Source: an uncultured Bacteroidales bacterium
Lineage (GTDB): Bacteria; Bacteroidota; Bacteroidia; Bacteroidales; Muribaculaceae
Reading direction: 5' to 3'
DNA: 64,000 nucleotides
Assembly (NCBI GenBank): GCA_902762385.1
Contig: CACWNQ010000007.1
Location: 29,821-93,820 of the forward strand
This document shows positions 7,278 to 15,371 of this stretch, one piece after another. Under the pieces are notes generated by a model, which had not been told where the DNA came from, did no database searches, and saw nothing but the letters and a program-made list of their open reading frames with translations. The position numbers and the translations under genes were made by a program. The stretch's first letter is position 1. Every line of letters starts with the position of its first letter.

Positions 7278-8807
7278 TTACTGTCGCTTGATGTCGAGGA
7301 TTGCAGGACCCAAATTGTCGATGATGTCGCTTGCGATTAGGCTTTGTTCGCCTTGCTTAGCGGCTGCTAGGTCGCCTGCATGTCCATGTATGAAGACACC
7401 CATCCACACGCTGTTGTCGGGAGAGTATCCTTGCGATATGAGTCCCGAAATCACTCCAGTGAGGATATCGCCACTGCCGGCAGTAGCCATACCGGGATTG
7501 CCGCTGTTATTGATATATACCTTTCCGTCGGGGCGCACTGTCATGGTGTAGTGCCCCTTCAGAACGATGGTGATGTTGTAGGTCTTAGAAGCGCTGATTG
7601 CTCGCTTGAGGCGTTCTTCATCGGTAACGCCGTCGGCTACGCTGCGACGGAACAGTCGGTCAAATTCGCCCGTGTGAGGAGTGATGATAGAGCCCTTAGG
7701 TATGCTGCGCAGCAACATGGGGCGCTTGGCAATGCAGTTAAGGGCATCGGCATCTAGCAGGCAAGGCTTGCGATAGTTCTTCAGGAAGTGGTCTACAGCA
7801 TCGATGGTCTCGTCACTTGTTCCCATGCCAGGCCCTAGAGCTATCACGCTGAAGCGGTGCTTGCAGTTGATTGAGGTGGTGCACACGTCGCTTTGGTCGG
7901 CCTCAAAGAGTGCTTCGGGGCATGCAGTCTGCATTATTGTGTTGGCGCTGGCAGGTCCATGCACAGTGACTAGTCCTGCACCGATGCGTTGCGCACCGCG
8001 TGCTGCGAGTATTGCTGCTCCCATCATGCCATAGCTGCCAGCAATGAGGTAGAGAGTGCCGTTGTCATATTTGTTGATGAACGGATCGAGAGGCTGCAGC
8101 ATTTTGCGCACATCCTCTTTCTCAACAAGGTAGTAGTCGGCAGGAGTTGATGCTATGGCACGACTGCTGAGCTCGATGTCGAGTACCACACATTGGCCTA
8201 TAAACTCGGCATTCTCGCTGAAGAAGAACGACAGACGTTTGCTGGCGAATGTGAGTGTTAGGTCGGCGCGGATGATATTGCGTCGGTCGCTGCCCTCGTT
8301 CCACTCGCAGAACAGGCCCGAAGGCATGTCGATGGCTACGATGTAGGCTTCGCTGTTGTTGATATACTGCACCAGCGAGGTGTAGCCACCCTTGAGGGGG
8401 CTGTGCAACCCTGAACCGAAGAGGCCGTCGATAACCACATCGCTAGAGCTGAGCTCAGGAGGTGTGAAGTTGTCGACAATCTCGGTGAAGTCGATGTCGC
8501 CCAGCTCAAGCAGTCGCTTGCGGTTGGCTGCGCAACAATCGCTCAAATGCGACGACTTGATGTTGAACAGGAACACCTCGGGACGGTAGCCCTGCTCATA
8601 AAGCATGCGTGCCACGGCAAGGGCATCGCCACCGTTGTTGCCTGGTCCAGCAAATATTATCATGCGCTGTGCAGTGCGCCAGCGCGACATTATCTCAAAT
8701 GTGACAGCCGACGCCGCACGCTCCATCAGGTCGAGTTGCGTAATTCCGTCGGCAGCGATGGTCTCGCTGTCAATTTTCTTAAGTGCCTCGTTGGTAAATA
8801 TTTTCAT
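7278..8807 (-). CDS. nnr: Bifunctional NAD(P)HX epimerase / ADP-dependent dehydratase
   Basis: Start set at 8807 (MKIFTNEALKKID), the usual beginning of the family; a longer frame to 8882 has no homology. 509 residues. The N-terminal YjeF_N domain (about 1-215) shows FAGPGNNGGDALA and VVIDGLFGSGL; it epimerises damaged NAD(P)HX. The C-terminal ribokinase-like domain (about 235-505) shows GSYGMMGAAILAARG, LGPGMG, PHTGEFDRL and the NPGMATAGSGDILTG motif; it dehydrates S-NAD(P)HX using ADP. Together they repair hydrated nicotinamide cofactors in the cytoplasm. The gene appears monocistronic. Confidence 0.95.
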   Translation of the reverse strand: MKIFTNEALKKIDSETIAADGITQLDLMERAASAVTFEIMSRWRTAQRMIIFAGPGNNGGDALAVARMLYEQGYRPEVFLFNIKSSHLSDCCAANRKRLLELGDIDFTEIVDNFTPPELSSSDVVIDGLFGSGLHSPLKGGYTSLVQYINNSEAYIVAIDMPSGLFCEWNEGSDRRNIIRADLTLTFASKRLSFFFSENAEFIGQCVVLDIELSSRAIASTPADYYLVEKEDVRKMLQPLDPFINKYDNGTLYLIAGSYGMMGAAILAARGAQRIGAGLVTVHGPASANTIMQTACPEALFEADQSDVCTTSINCKHRFSVIALGPGMGTSDETIDAVDHFLKNYRKPCLLDADALNCIAKRPMLLRSIPKGSIITPHTGEFDRLFRRSVADGVTDEERLKRAISASKTYNITIVLKGHYTMTVRPDGKVYINNSGNPGMATAGSGDILTGVISGLISQGYSPDNSVWMGVFIHGHAGDLAAAKQGEQSLIASDIIDNLGPAILDIKRQ

Positions 8808-9024
8808 CTCACAAATACTCGTTTTTTGTCTTACTTCATTTTCAATAGGGCCCTTATTTACATAAAAGGGGCCAGTTTTCATTTTGAACCTACAAAGTTA
8901 TTAAAAAATAAATACATTTCTACTATTATTTCGACAAAAATATTTTTTTTACAAAAAATATAGGTTTTAATATGGTTTTGCGACAAGATAGGGTGAACAT
9001 CTAGGTAATAATCTTGAGGGGGTA

Positions 9025-9053
9025 TTTGTTTTGTAAAAAAATGATTATCTTTG
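9025..9053 (+). promoter_or_regulatory. Promoter for the 53-residue membrane protein
   Basis: TATCTTTG at 9046-9053 is a perfect -7 element. A TTTG lies at 9025-9028 but the spacer is 17 rather than 20 bases, so the -33 match is weaker. The predicted start lies about 25 bases before the ATG at 9086. Confidence 0.5.
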
Positions 9054-9085
9054 CAACAAGTACTCATCATATAAAGTTTTGAATT

Positions 9086-9247
9086 ATGGCAGATAAGAAA
9101 CGTGACAAACGAAAAGCTCCACTTATTAAAAATAAGGGCGTTATTGTTGACCTGTTCGTTTTATGGCTCGCTTTGACTGCGCTTTCATGTGCGGCGATAA
9201 ATCTTCATATTTCGCTGAATAAGTTGGAACCAAAAGAAGAAGAGTGA
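9086..9247 (+). CDS. 53-residue single-pass membrane protein
   Basis: A short frame with ATG at 9086 and TGA at 9245-9247. The N-terminus is very basic (ADKKRDKRKAPLIKNKG), then one hydrophobic helix (about VIVDLFVLWLALTALSCAAI), then a short polar tail ending KEEE. Positive-inside rules place the N-terminus in the cytoplasm. A good -7 promoter element stands about 30 bases upstream, which supports a real gene. I do not recognise a family; small basic membrane peptides of this build are easily missed by gene callers. Confidence 0.55.
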   Translation: MADKKRDKRKAPLIKNKGVIVDLFVLWLALTALSCAAINLHISLNKLEPKEEE

Positions 9248-9378
9248 GCAGTCATTTGTGATTTGGCCTGATTTCTTTTGATAAGGCTGAATTAATTTGG
9301 CCTCCTAAATCTATTTTCCATGAACTCTTTGATATGTCATGAATATCCAAGAGTGTGATCTGTAACGCGTTGCTTGAT

Positions 9379-9981
9379 TTAGAGCTCGCAAAAGAATGTA
9401 ACGAGAAGAGGCACACTAAAATCGACGATAAATCCGTGGAATATCGAAACGATAACGAAGTCCTTGCCACAGGCGCTGGTAAGGATGGGTAGGGTGGTGT
9501 CCATGGTTGTGGCTCCTCCCACCGAGATGGGGGCTAGTGGCCCGAACCACCGCACCATGAGTGGTGCTCCTAGCAGAGTAATTACTTCTCGCACGATGTT
9601 GGCCAGCAGTGCCACGGTGCCAAGGGCCGCGCCCTTGTATTGGGTGATTAGCACGCTCGAGAGAGAGTAGTAGCCCATGCCTGAACCCACAGCAAGACAT
9701 TCGCTTAGTGAGCGATGAGGAAGTAGGAGTGTGGTGATGGCGCATCCTGCCAGTGTTCCCACTATTGTCATTAGTGGCAGCAGCATGTAAAGGCGATTGA
9801 GACGCTTGAACTTCTTGAAAATTTCATCATCGTTGCCTATCATGAAGCCCACGAGGAAGATTAGCGCGCACAGTGTAATATAGCTTACATTTCCAAGACT
9901 TTCAATACTTGGCAGCAGGTGCAGCACACCCACCACTATGCCAGCAATGAAGAATCCCACTATAATAAGGCTGCCTTTCAT
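9379..9981 (-). CDS. lysO: LysO-family transporter, large subunit/C-terminal part
   Basis: 200 residues with six or so hydrophobic segments. It corresponds to the C-terminal two thirds of LysO (YbjE/DUF340), an inner-membrane lysine exporter in E. coli. The segments GMGYYSLSSVLITQYKG and GGATTMDTTLPILTSACG carry the conserved polar residues of the transport core. The family in E. coli is one polypeptide of about 300 residues; here it is divided into two genes whose lengths add up to that size and which overlap by four bases (ATGA), so translational coupling is likely. Substrate is inferred from the family only. Confidence 0.85.
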   Translation of the reverse strand: MKGSLIIVGFFIAGIVVGVLHLLPSIESLGNVSYITLCALIFLVGFMIGNDDEIFKKFKRLNRLYMLLPLMTIVGTLAGCAITTLLLPHRSLSECLAVGSGMGYYSLSSVLITQYKGAALGTVALLANIVREVITLLGAPLMVRWFGPLAPISVGGATTMDTTLPILTSACGKDFVIVSIFHGFIVDFSVPLLVTFFCEL

Positions 9982-10256
9982 TGCTTGCCTCCTTTCCTAT
10001 GGTTGATATAACGCCACAATGCCCAAGCAGCAGCTATGCTGCCAGCAGTGCCTGCAATCGACAATAGTAGTGCTTCAAGTCCTAAGTCTTTAAGCCCCTC
10101 GATTACTGCCGGATTCTCTCCAGCCTCCACGCCCAGAAAGAAAAGCAAAGCCCACACGAGCACAATGAGTAGCGTGTCGAGCCACTTAAATGTGCGCCGT
10201 CGCAGCAACCATCCTGCTGCAATGCCAGCTGCCATTATGAGAATAATCTGTAACAT
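9978..10256 (-). CDS. LysO-family transporter, N-terminal part
   Basis: Start set at 10256 (MLQIILIMAAG); the frame extends to a TTG at 10268 but that would lie inside the promoter -7 element at 10266-10273. 92 residues with three hydrophobic segments and the LFFLGVEAGENP sequence that matches the N-terminal LysO/DUF340 domain. It overlaps the next gene by four bases. The predicted transcription start leaves a leader of only a few bases, so the mRNA may be nearly leaderless. The pair is best seen as a natural two-gene form of LysO, not as a broken gene, because both parts are clean and coupled. Confidence 0.75.
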   Translation of the reverse strand: MLQIILIMAAGIAAGWLLRRRTFKWLDTLLIVLVWALLFFLGVEAGENPAVIEGLKDLGLEALLLSIAGTAGSIAAAWALWRYINHRKGGKQ

Positions 10257-10265
10257 AAACTGCCA

Positions 10266-10273
10266 CAAAGATA
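10266..10273 (-). promoter_or_regulatory. -7 element of the lysO pair
   Basis: TATCTTTG on the minus strand at 10273-10266. No TTG is found at the expected -33 distance, so only half of the promoter is supported. The ATG at 10256 would follow the start of transcription closely. Confidence 0.4.
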
Positions 10274-10494
10274 TATAAAAAACTAGAGTTGGTTAATTAG
10301 GTTGACTAAAAAACTCATATGTATGGCTTAAAAACCACAAAAACGATTAGGCGAGTTGAGATGTAAACTAGCCATGTAAAAAGACTAAATCATCGCCAAA
10401 AACCAAGTTTTGAAAATAGAATAATTCATGGTCATTTTATGGTTATTAGTGTTTTTTCTTTATCTTTGCAGTTTGAATAATTCATGACTCGACA

Positions 10495-10875
10495 ATGAGG
10501 ATAGTTAGGAGCCGATATCTGCCACCACTGCGGCGTCATGCTGCAATCAACCTGTTTGGGGTGTTCTTTGTTCATCCCGGTGTGCATGTTAGCGAGCGCC
10601 TTATTAACCATGAGCGCATTCACACTGCCCAGATGCGTGAGCTTGGTTACTTGCCTTTCTATATCATCTACCTGATAGAATGGATGTTGCGACTTGTGAT
10701 GAAAGATAATGCTTACTTGAGTATAAGTTTCGAGCGTGAAGCCTATAAGCATGAGGATGAGCCTGATTATCTTGAGCGTCGCAAGCATTACGCTTGGGTA
10801 AAATATCTCAAAAAGAAAAACATAAAGAGAAAAAAGAAGAGAAAGAATAATAAAAAGCATAAAGGAATAAACTAA
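10495..10875 (+). CDS. Conserved protein with HExxH-like motif
   Basis: 126 residues. The centre has NHERIHTAQMRELGYLPFYI and, about 45 residues later, SFEREAY. HERIH fits the zinc-binding HExxH pattern and the later Glu could be a third ligand, as in gluzincin peptidases; a hydrophobic helix lies between them. The C-terminus is a strongly basic tail (KKKNIKRKKKRKNNKKHKG). Similar small proteins are widespread in Bacteroidetes but uncharacterised, so peptidase activity is inference. A -7 box (TATCTTTG, 10461-10468) lies about 27 bases upstream. The stop overlaps the next start by one base (TAATG), suggesting an operon with the HD protein. Confidence 0.7.
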   Translation: MRIVRSRYLPPLRRHAAINLFGVFFVHPGVHVSERLINHERIHTAQMRELGYLPFYIIYLIEWMLRLVMKDNAYLSISFEREAYKHEDEPDYLERRKHYAWVKYLKKKNIKRKKKRKNNKKHKGIN

Positions 10876-11507
10876 TGAACAAATTAGAAATTGAATCAAA
10901 TAAGGCCGAGTTCATAAGCCTTCTGAAATCGACAGGACGCGAGGGCATCGATGACCTAATCGACATGCTCGATGATGGCAAGATGCGGTTCTTTACCGCT
11001 CCGGCTAGCGTTAACCATCATCTAAATAGTGATGGAGGGTTACTTCAGCACTCTCTCAATACTTGCAAGGCAGGACTGAAGCTTCGTGAGATGGTGATTA
11101 GCTTGAAACCCGAATTGGAGCACAAACTCAGCCGCGAGAGCGTGATAGTTGCAACTCTGCTTCACGACATTTGCAAAGCCGACATCTATGTGCCCACTCT
11201 CAAAAAGCGCAAGGGTGAGGATGGATTGTGGCGTGAGGTTGAGAGTTATGACATCAACTACCGCAATTTCCCAATGGGGCATGGCGAGAAATCGGCAATG
11301 CTTGCCTTGATGAGTGGAATGGAAATCTATGACGACGAACTGCTGGCCATACGCTGGCACATGGCCGCCTGGGACCTTCCTATGCAGAGCTATGAACTGA
11401 ATCGCTGCATCAACACTGCACGCGATGAACACCCTTTGTGCTCTCTCGTTAACCTTGCCGACGGCATTGCTGCCAATCTGCTTGAATGGGGTGATGATGA
11501 AGCATAA
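10875..11507 (+). CDS. HD-domain phosphohydrolase
   Basis: 210 residues. The HD signature is visible: GGLLQHSLNTC near 55 (first His), ATLLHDICKAD near 95 (HD pair), MGHGEKSA near 133 and IRWHM near 155. This set of His and Asp residues binds metal in HD phosphohydrolases, and the layout resembles the HD region of YhaM-type nucleases and related (p)ppGpp/nucleotide hydrolases. The substrate cannot be read from the sequence. The protein is cytoplasmic, with no signal peptide. It is coupled by a one-base overlap to the HExxH-like gene and followed 35 bases later by dacB. Confidence 0.85.
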   Translation: MNKLEIESNKAEFISLLKSTGREGIDDLIDMLDDGKMRFFTAPASVNHHLNSDGGLLQHSLNTCKAGLKLREMVISLKPELEHKLSRESVIVATLLHDICKADIYVPTLKKRKGEDGLWREVESYDINYRNFPMGHGEKSAMLALMSGMEIYDDELLAIRWHMAAWDLPMQSYELNRCINTARDEHPLCSLVNLADGIAANLLEWGDDEA

Positions 11508-11542
11508 TTCAGATGTTGTAATCTTTTAATTGACATAATAAT

Positions 11543-12973
11543 ATGAAACTTCGAATATTATCTGCAATAATGCTTGTTGGTGCCATGTGTGGCATGATTC
11601 AGGCAAGAGATATAACCCCTGAGCGCACTCAGAAGGCCATCGACCGCTTTGTCGATGACTCACTGATGAGACATGGTTCACTGGGTGTGATAGTGGTTGA
11701 TATGAAAAGCGGCAAGACTCTGGGCAGTCGCAATGCTAACATGGCATGCATCACAGCATCCACTATGAAAACCGTCACCTCTTCGGCAGCACTTGAGCTG
11801 CTCGGTGCCGACTATACTTTTAACACGCCCGTCTACCTCAAAGGCGAGATTCATGGCGACTGCCTTATTGGTGACATCGTGGTTGAGGGTGTGGGTGATC
11901 CCACGCTTGGGTCGGTATACTTTAAGGACAACCTCGACATCGTGAACGAGATTGTGGAAGCGCTCAAGCGACAGGGCATCAAAGAGATTGATGGCCGATT
12001 GCTTGTTGACAAGTCTCGATACTATTATCCAGCATTTAATGGTGACTGGTGCGCCGACGACTTAGCATGGGACTTCGGAATGGGTGTGCATGCGCTCAAT
12101 TATTGCGATAATCGCATGCGACTCGTTTTTGAAGGCAAGGGAGATGGAACAATTGATAACGCACACTTTGAACCAAATGTGCCTGGAGTGCAGATTATTA
12201 ATCGCTTGCGTAACGCTAACAAAGATAATGTAGTGCCACTGCTTGAGTATGCCAATCCTGCCATTGTGCTTACTGGAACAGCAAGAGATACCACCTATTA
12301 TTTTGATGTGGCAAATCCTATCCCCGAGGCTCTGCTTCTTGATAGTCTAGCCAATTCTTTAGCAAGAGAAAACATCAAAGTTGGCAATCACAACAAGGTT
12401 AAAGGCAATCAGCGTTGGTTGCTGTTAACCCACAAGTCACCGGTGATGACCGACATTATCACTTCACTGCTTGAGCGCAGTGACAACATGTTTACCGAAG
12501 CTCTCTTGCGTGCCATTGCTGTGAATAGCAGTCGCGAACCTATCGACAGTGAGGGTGTGGCTGTTATCGACAGCCTGTTCACGGCGCGAGGACTCGACGC
12601 TAGCGGTAAGTTTCAGTACGACGGCAGCGGTCTTGCTCGCAACAACAAGGCTCCAGTGCAGTTCTTTGCCGACATGTTAACCTATATGGCATCGCGCCGT
12701 TTCGGCACTAAGCAGTTGCGACTAGTCGACCTCATGCCGCGAGTGGGAGTCAACGCGCGCATCGGCACCGTTATGCCCGAGACAGCACTGAGCACTCACT
12801 TAGCAGTTAAGTCAGGCTCAATGCGCGATGTGCAGTGCTATGTGGGCTATTATCCTGCCGAAGAACCACAATATGCTTGGGCAGTACTGGTCAACAATTG
12901 GCATGGCACCCGTCCTAACCTCAAGAACATGATTGACCGTCTTCTCATTGGCATCTTCGACCCCGAGCACTGA
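11543..12973 (+). CDS. dacB: D-alanyl-D-alanine carboxypeptidase/endopeptidase (PBP4, S13)
   Basis: 476 residues. Signal peptide to about residue 21 (GMIQA). The S13 catalytic triad of motifs is present: STMK with Ser73 and Lys76, SDN in the LLERSDNMFTEALL segment, and KSG in LAVKSGSM near the C-terminus. Between the first two motifs lies the long insertion that characterises PBP4-type enzymes. These enzymes trim peptidoglycan peptides in the periplasm. The gene starts 35 bases after the HD-domain gene and could be part of the same transcript. Confidence 0.95.
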   Translation: MKLRILSAIMLVGAMCGMIQARDITPERTQKAIDRFVDDSLMRHGSLGVIVVDMKSGKTLGSRNANMACITASTMKTVTSSAALELLGADYTFNTPVYLKGEIHGDCLIGDIVVEGVGDPTLGSVYFKDNLDIVNEIVEALKRQGIKEIDGRLLVDKSRYYYPAFNGDWCADDLAWDFGMGVHALNYCDNRMRLVFEGKGDGTIDNAHFEPNVPGVQIINRLRNANKDNVVPLLEYANPAIVLTGTARDTTYYFDVANPIPEALLLDSLANSLARENIKVGNHNKVKGNQRWLLLTHKSPVMTDIITSLLERSDNMFTEALLRAIAVNSSREPIDSEGVAVIDSLFTARGLDASGKFQYDGSGLARNNKAPVQFFADMLTYMASRRFGTKQLRLVDLMPRVGVNARIGTVMPETALSTHLAVKSGSMRDVQCYVGYYPAEEPQYAWAVLVNNWHGTRPNLKNMIDRLLIGIFDPEH

Positions 12974-13082
12974 TAATTGCTAAGGTCTAGTTTTTCACAA
13001 ATGCCATTTTTTTCATGTTTTTGCGATTGTTATTCATTTATTTTTTATATGTTTGCAACCTCTAAGGTTAAGATAATGGGCT

Positions 13083-13628
13083 ATGGATACCAAACTCAAC
13101 AAATTGCTGACTCAAGTGGATGACATGGAAGAGATGTTGCAACTAATGCAACGCAGTCACGAGATGATGTTGGGTCAATTCAAAGTGAAACTCGAGGACC
13201 TCAAGCAGCAAGTGGAAACACTTAAGAATGAGGTCAATGTTGTGAACGCTAAACCCGAGCATCAACCTCAACCTGAACCCACGCCTCAACCAGTGCCGCC
13301 AGCTTTTGTGGAGAAAGAGCAGCCTAGTCCTATCGCAGTAGCCTCAGAGCCTGAACCAATGCATGCACCCGAACCCGCTCGAGATGCAAAGCCTGCACCC
13401 AAACCAGTGCGCGACATAATGTCGACTTTTACCATCAACGACCGTTTCCTCTTCTTGCGTGAACTCTTTGATGGCGACGACCAGCGCTTTAACGAGACCA
13501 TCGACAGTATTCAGCAAATGGCCAATATGAACCAGGTCGAGAACTACATAGCCGATGTCCTCGACTGGGACCACAGTAATGAGGTTGTAAAAGAATTCAC
13601 TAGGCTTGTGAGCCTGAGTTTTGATTAA
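13083..13628 (+). CDS. Coiled-coil/proline-rich protein of unknown function
   Basis: 181 residues in three parts. Residues 1-58 are a leucine/methionine-rich coiled coil with regular heptads; 59-110 is a low-complexity linker of Pro, Glu and Gln; 112-181 is a compact acidic domain beginning FTINDRFLFLRELFDGDD and ending with a helix around VENYIADVLDWD. The end domain recurs in Bacteroidetes proteins of unknown role. No signal peptide or membrane segment is visible, so it is probably cytoplasmic. A -7 box (TATGTTTG, 13048-13055) precedes it, and rsmI begins 11 bases after its stop, so the two are probably cotranscribed. Confidence 0.7.
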   Translation: MDTKLNKLLTQVDDMEEMLQLMQRSHEMMLGQFKVKLEDLKQQVETLKNEVNVVNAKPEHQPQPEPTPQPVPPAFVEKEQPSPIAVASEPEPMHAPEPARDAKPAPKPVRDIMSTFTINDRFLFLRELFDGDDQRFNETIDSIQQMANMNQVENYIADVLDWDHSNEVVKEFTRLVSLSFD

Positions 13629-13639
13629 GTGATATTTCT

Positions 13640-14395
13640 ATGGCAGGGAAGTTATATATGGTGCCCACACCGGTGGGAAATCTCGAGGACATGACGCCCA
13701 GGGCGATTAAGGTTCTCAACGAGGTGTCGCTAATCCTTGCCGAAGACACACGCACAAGTGCTGTGCTGATGAAGCACTTCAATATTGCGACACCCATGCG
13801 AAGCCATCACAAGTTTAACGAGCATGAGACCACGGCTGGCATCATTCAGATGCTGGAGGCCGGTGATGATATAGCACTGATAACCGATGCTGGAACCCCA
13901 GGCATTAGCGATCCTGGATTTATGCTTTCGCGCGAGTGTCGCAGGAATGGCATTGCTGTTGAAACTTTGCCTGGCGCCACTGCATTTGTGCCAGCCATTG
14001 TCAATTCAGGACTTCCTTGTGAGCGATTTACTTTCGAGGGATTCCTGCCTGTTAAGAAGGGGCGTGCCGCGCGTTTGGCCGAACTCAGTGTTGAGCCACG
14101 CACAATGATTTTCTATGAGTCGCCCGTGCGATTGTTGAAGACTCTCAAGCAATTGGCCGATACCTTCGGCGGTGACCGAGAGGCATCGGTATGTCGAGAA
14201 ATTTCAAAACTTCACGACACTACTCACAATGGAACACTTCAAGAGTTGGTTGCCTACTTTGAGTCGCAACAACCCCGAGGCGAGATTGTGATTATCGTTG
14301 CAGGCAAGCCAGTAGAGCAGCATGTAAAGGTTGACAAATATGCAAAGTTCAAGAACAAATATAACCAAACTGATGATAGCAATGAAAAGGATTAA
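13640..14395 (+). CDS. rsmI: 16S rRNA (cytidine1402-2'-O)-methyltransferase
   Basis: 251 residues. The start MAGKLYMVPTPVGNLEDMTPR is the family signature, followed by LAEDTRTSAVLMKHF, the ITDAGTPGISDPG SAM-binding loop and EGFLPVKKGRAARL. RsmI adds the 2'-O-methyl group to C1402 in the decoding centre of 16S rRNA using S-adenosylmethionine. Length is slightly short of E. coli RsmI (286), as is common in Bacteroidetes; the tail after VIIVAGKP is short and polar. The next gene begins inside its last codons, so the two are coupled. Confidence 0.95.
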   Translation: MAGKLYMVPTPVGNLEDMTPRAIKVLNEVSLILAEDTRTSAVLMKHFNIATPMRSHHKFNEHETTAGIIQMLEAGDDIALITDAGTPGISDPGFMLSRECRRNGIAVETLPGATAFVPAIVNSGLPCERFTFEGFLPVKKGRAARLAELSVEPRTMIFYESPVRLLKTLKQLADTFGGDREASVCREISKLHDTTHNGTLQELVAYFESQQPRGEIVIIVAGKPVEQHVKVDKYAKFKNKYNQTDDSNEKD

Positions 14396-15338
14396 TATTA
14401 ATATAGCACTATTAGTTTTCTTGACTTTAATGTTGCACTCGTGCAGCAACAAGCAAGAGACATCTTCGTCTGATAGTCAGGGTTTTGCTGAGTTTACCGA
14501 TTCAGCCATCTTTGAAAATTCCGATGCTAATGGGATTGACTCGATGAGCCAGTTTAGGGACTATGCCAACTCGCTCAGCACACTTGCCAATGAGGTGAAT
14601 GACGGTCTCTCCGAGATAAAAGATATGGAGAGAATTGTTACTACCAACAATCTCGCCAATGAGCCTGAGGACAAAAAGAACCAGATGAAAAACGACATCC
14701 TGCTTATCAAGAACTCGGTACAGGAACGTTTGAACCGTCTTGCCGAACTTGAAGAGCAACTCACTCGAAAAGAGGCAATTGAAAAATTCAATGAGAGTGA
14801 ACGCAAGGAACTACTCGACAAGATTGAGGTACTCAAGACTCAGCTGGCTCAGCAACAGGAGATGATTAACACCCTCACTGCCAAACTTGAAGCAGCCAAC
14901 ATAACAATTAAGAACCTTAATGAAAAGGTCGACTCACTCAAAACTGAGAACACTGTTATGTCAAATGAGAGTAAAAAGGCTAAAGAAGAAGCTGCCAAGG
15001 CTAAAGAGGAGATGGAACGGCTCAACAACGAGCTTAACGAGTGCTTCTATGCTGTAGGTTCGAAAAAGGAACTTAAGGACCACAAAATCATTGAATCGGG
15101 TTTCTTGAGAAAAACCAAGGTGATGCAAAATAGTAACATCATGTATTCCTATTTCACCAAGGCCGACAAGCGCACACTCAATGAAGTCAACCTTCACAGC
15201 AAGAAGGCTAAAGTACTTACCAACCATGATAAGCGCTCTTATTCTCTTGAGAACGTGGGAGGAATCATGGTTCTGAAGATTTACGACCAAGATTTATTCT
15301 GGCAAACTACCAATTACTTGGTCGTACAGGTCGATTAA
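14382..15338 (+). CDS. Coiled-coil lipoprotein
   Basis: Start set at 14382 (MKRININIALLVF), which gives a proper lipoprotein signal with lipobox MLHSC; it overlaps the end of rsmI by 14 bases. 318 residues. Residues about 60-220 are rich in Glu, Lys and Leu and would form a long coiled coil (for example LDKIEVLKTQLAQQQEMI). The last 90 residues are a compact mixed domain (ELKDHKIIESGFLRKTKV and following) that recurs in Bacteroidetes coiled-coil lipoproteins of unknown function. It is probably anchored to the inner or outer membrane and faces the periplasm. Confidence 0.75.
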   Translation: MKRININIALLVFLTLMLHSCSNKQETSSSDSQGFAEFTDSAIFENSDANGIDSMSQFRDYANSLSTLANEVNDGLSEIKDMERIVTTNNLANEPEDKKNQMKNDILLIKNSVQERLNRLAELEEQLTRKEAIEKFNESERKELLDKIEVLKTQLAQQQEMINTLTAKLEAANITIKNLNEKVDSLKTENTVMSNESKKAKEEAAKAKEEMERLNNELNECFYAVGSKKELKDHKIIESGFLRKTKVMQNSNIMYSYFTKADKRTLNEVNLHSKKAKVLTNHDKRSYSLENVGGIMVLKIYDQDLFWQTTNYLVVQVD

Positions 15339-15371
15339 GCGCTCACTCTAGCGTTTTCAGCATATTCAAGG

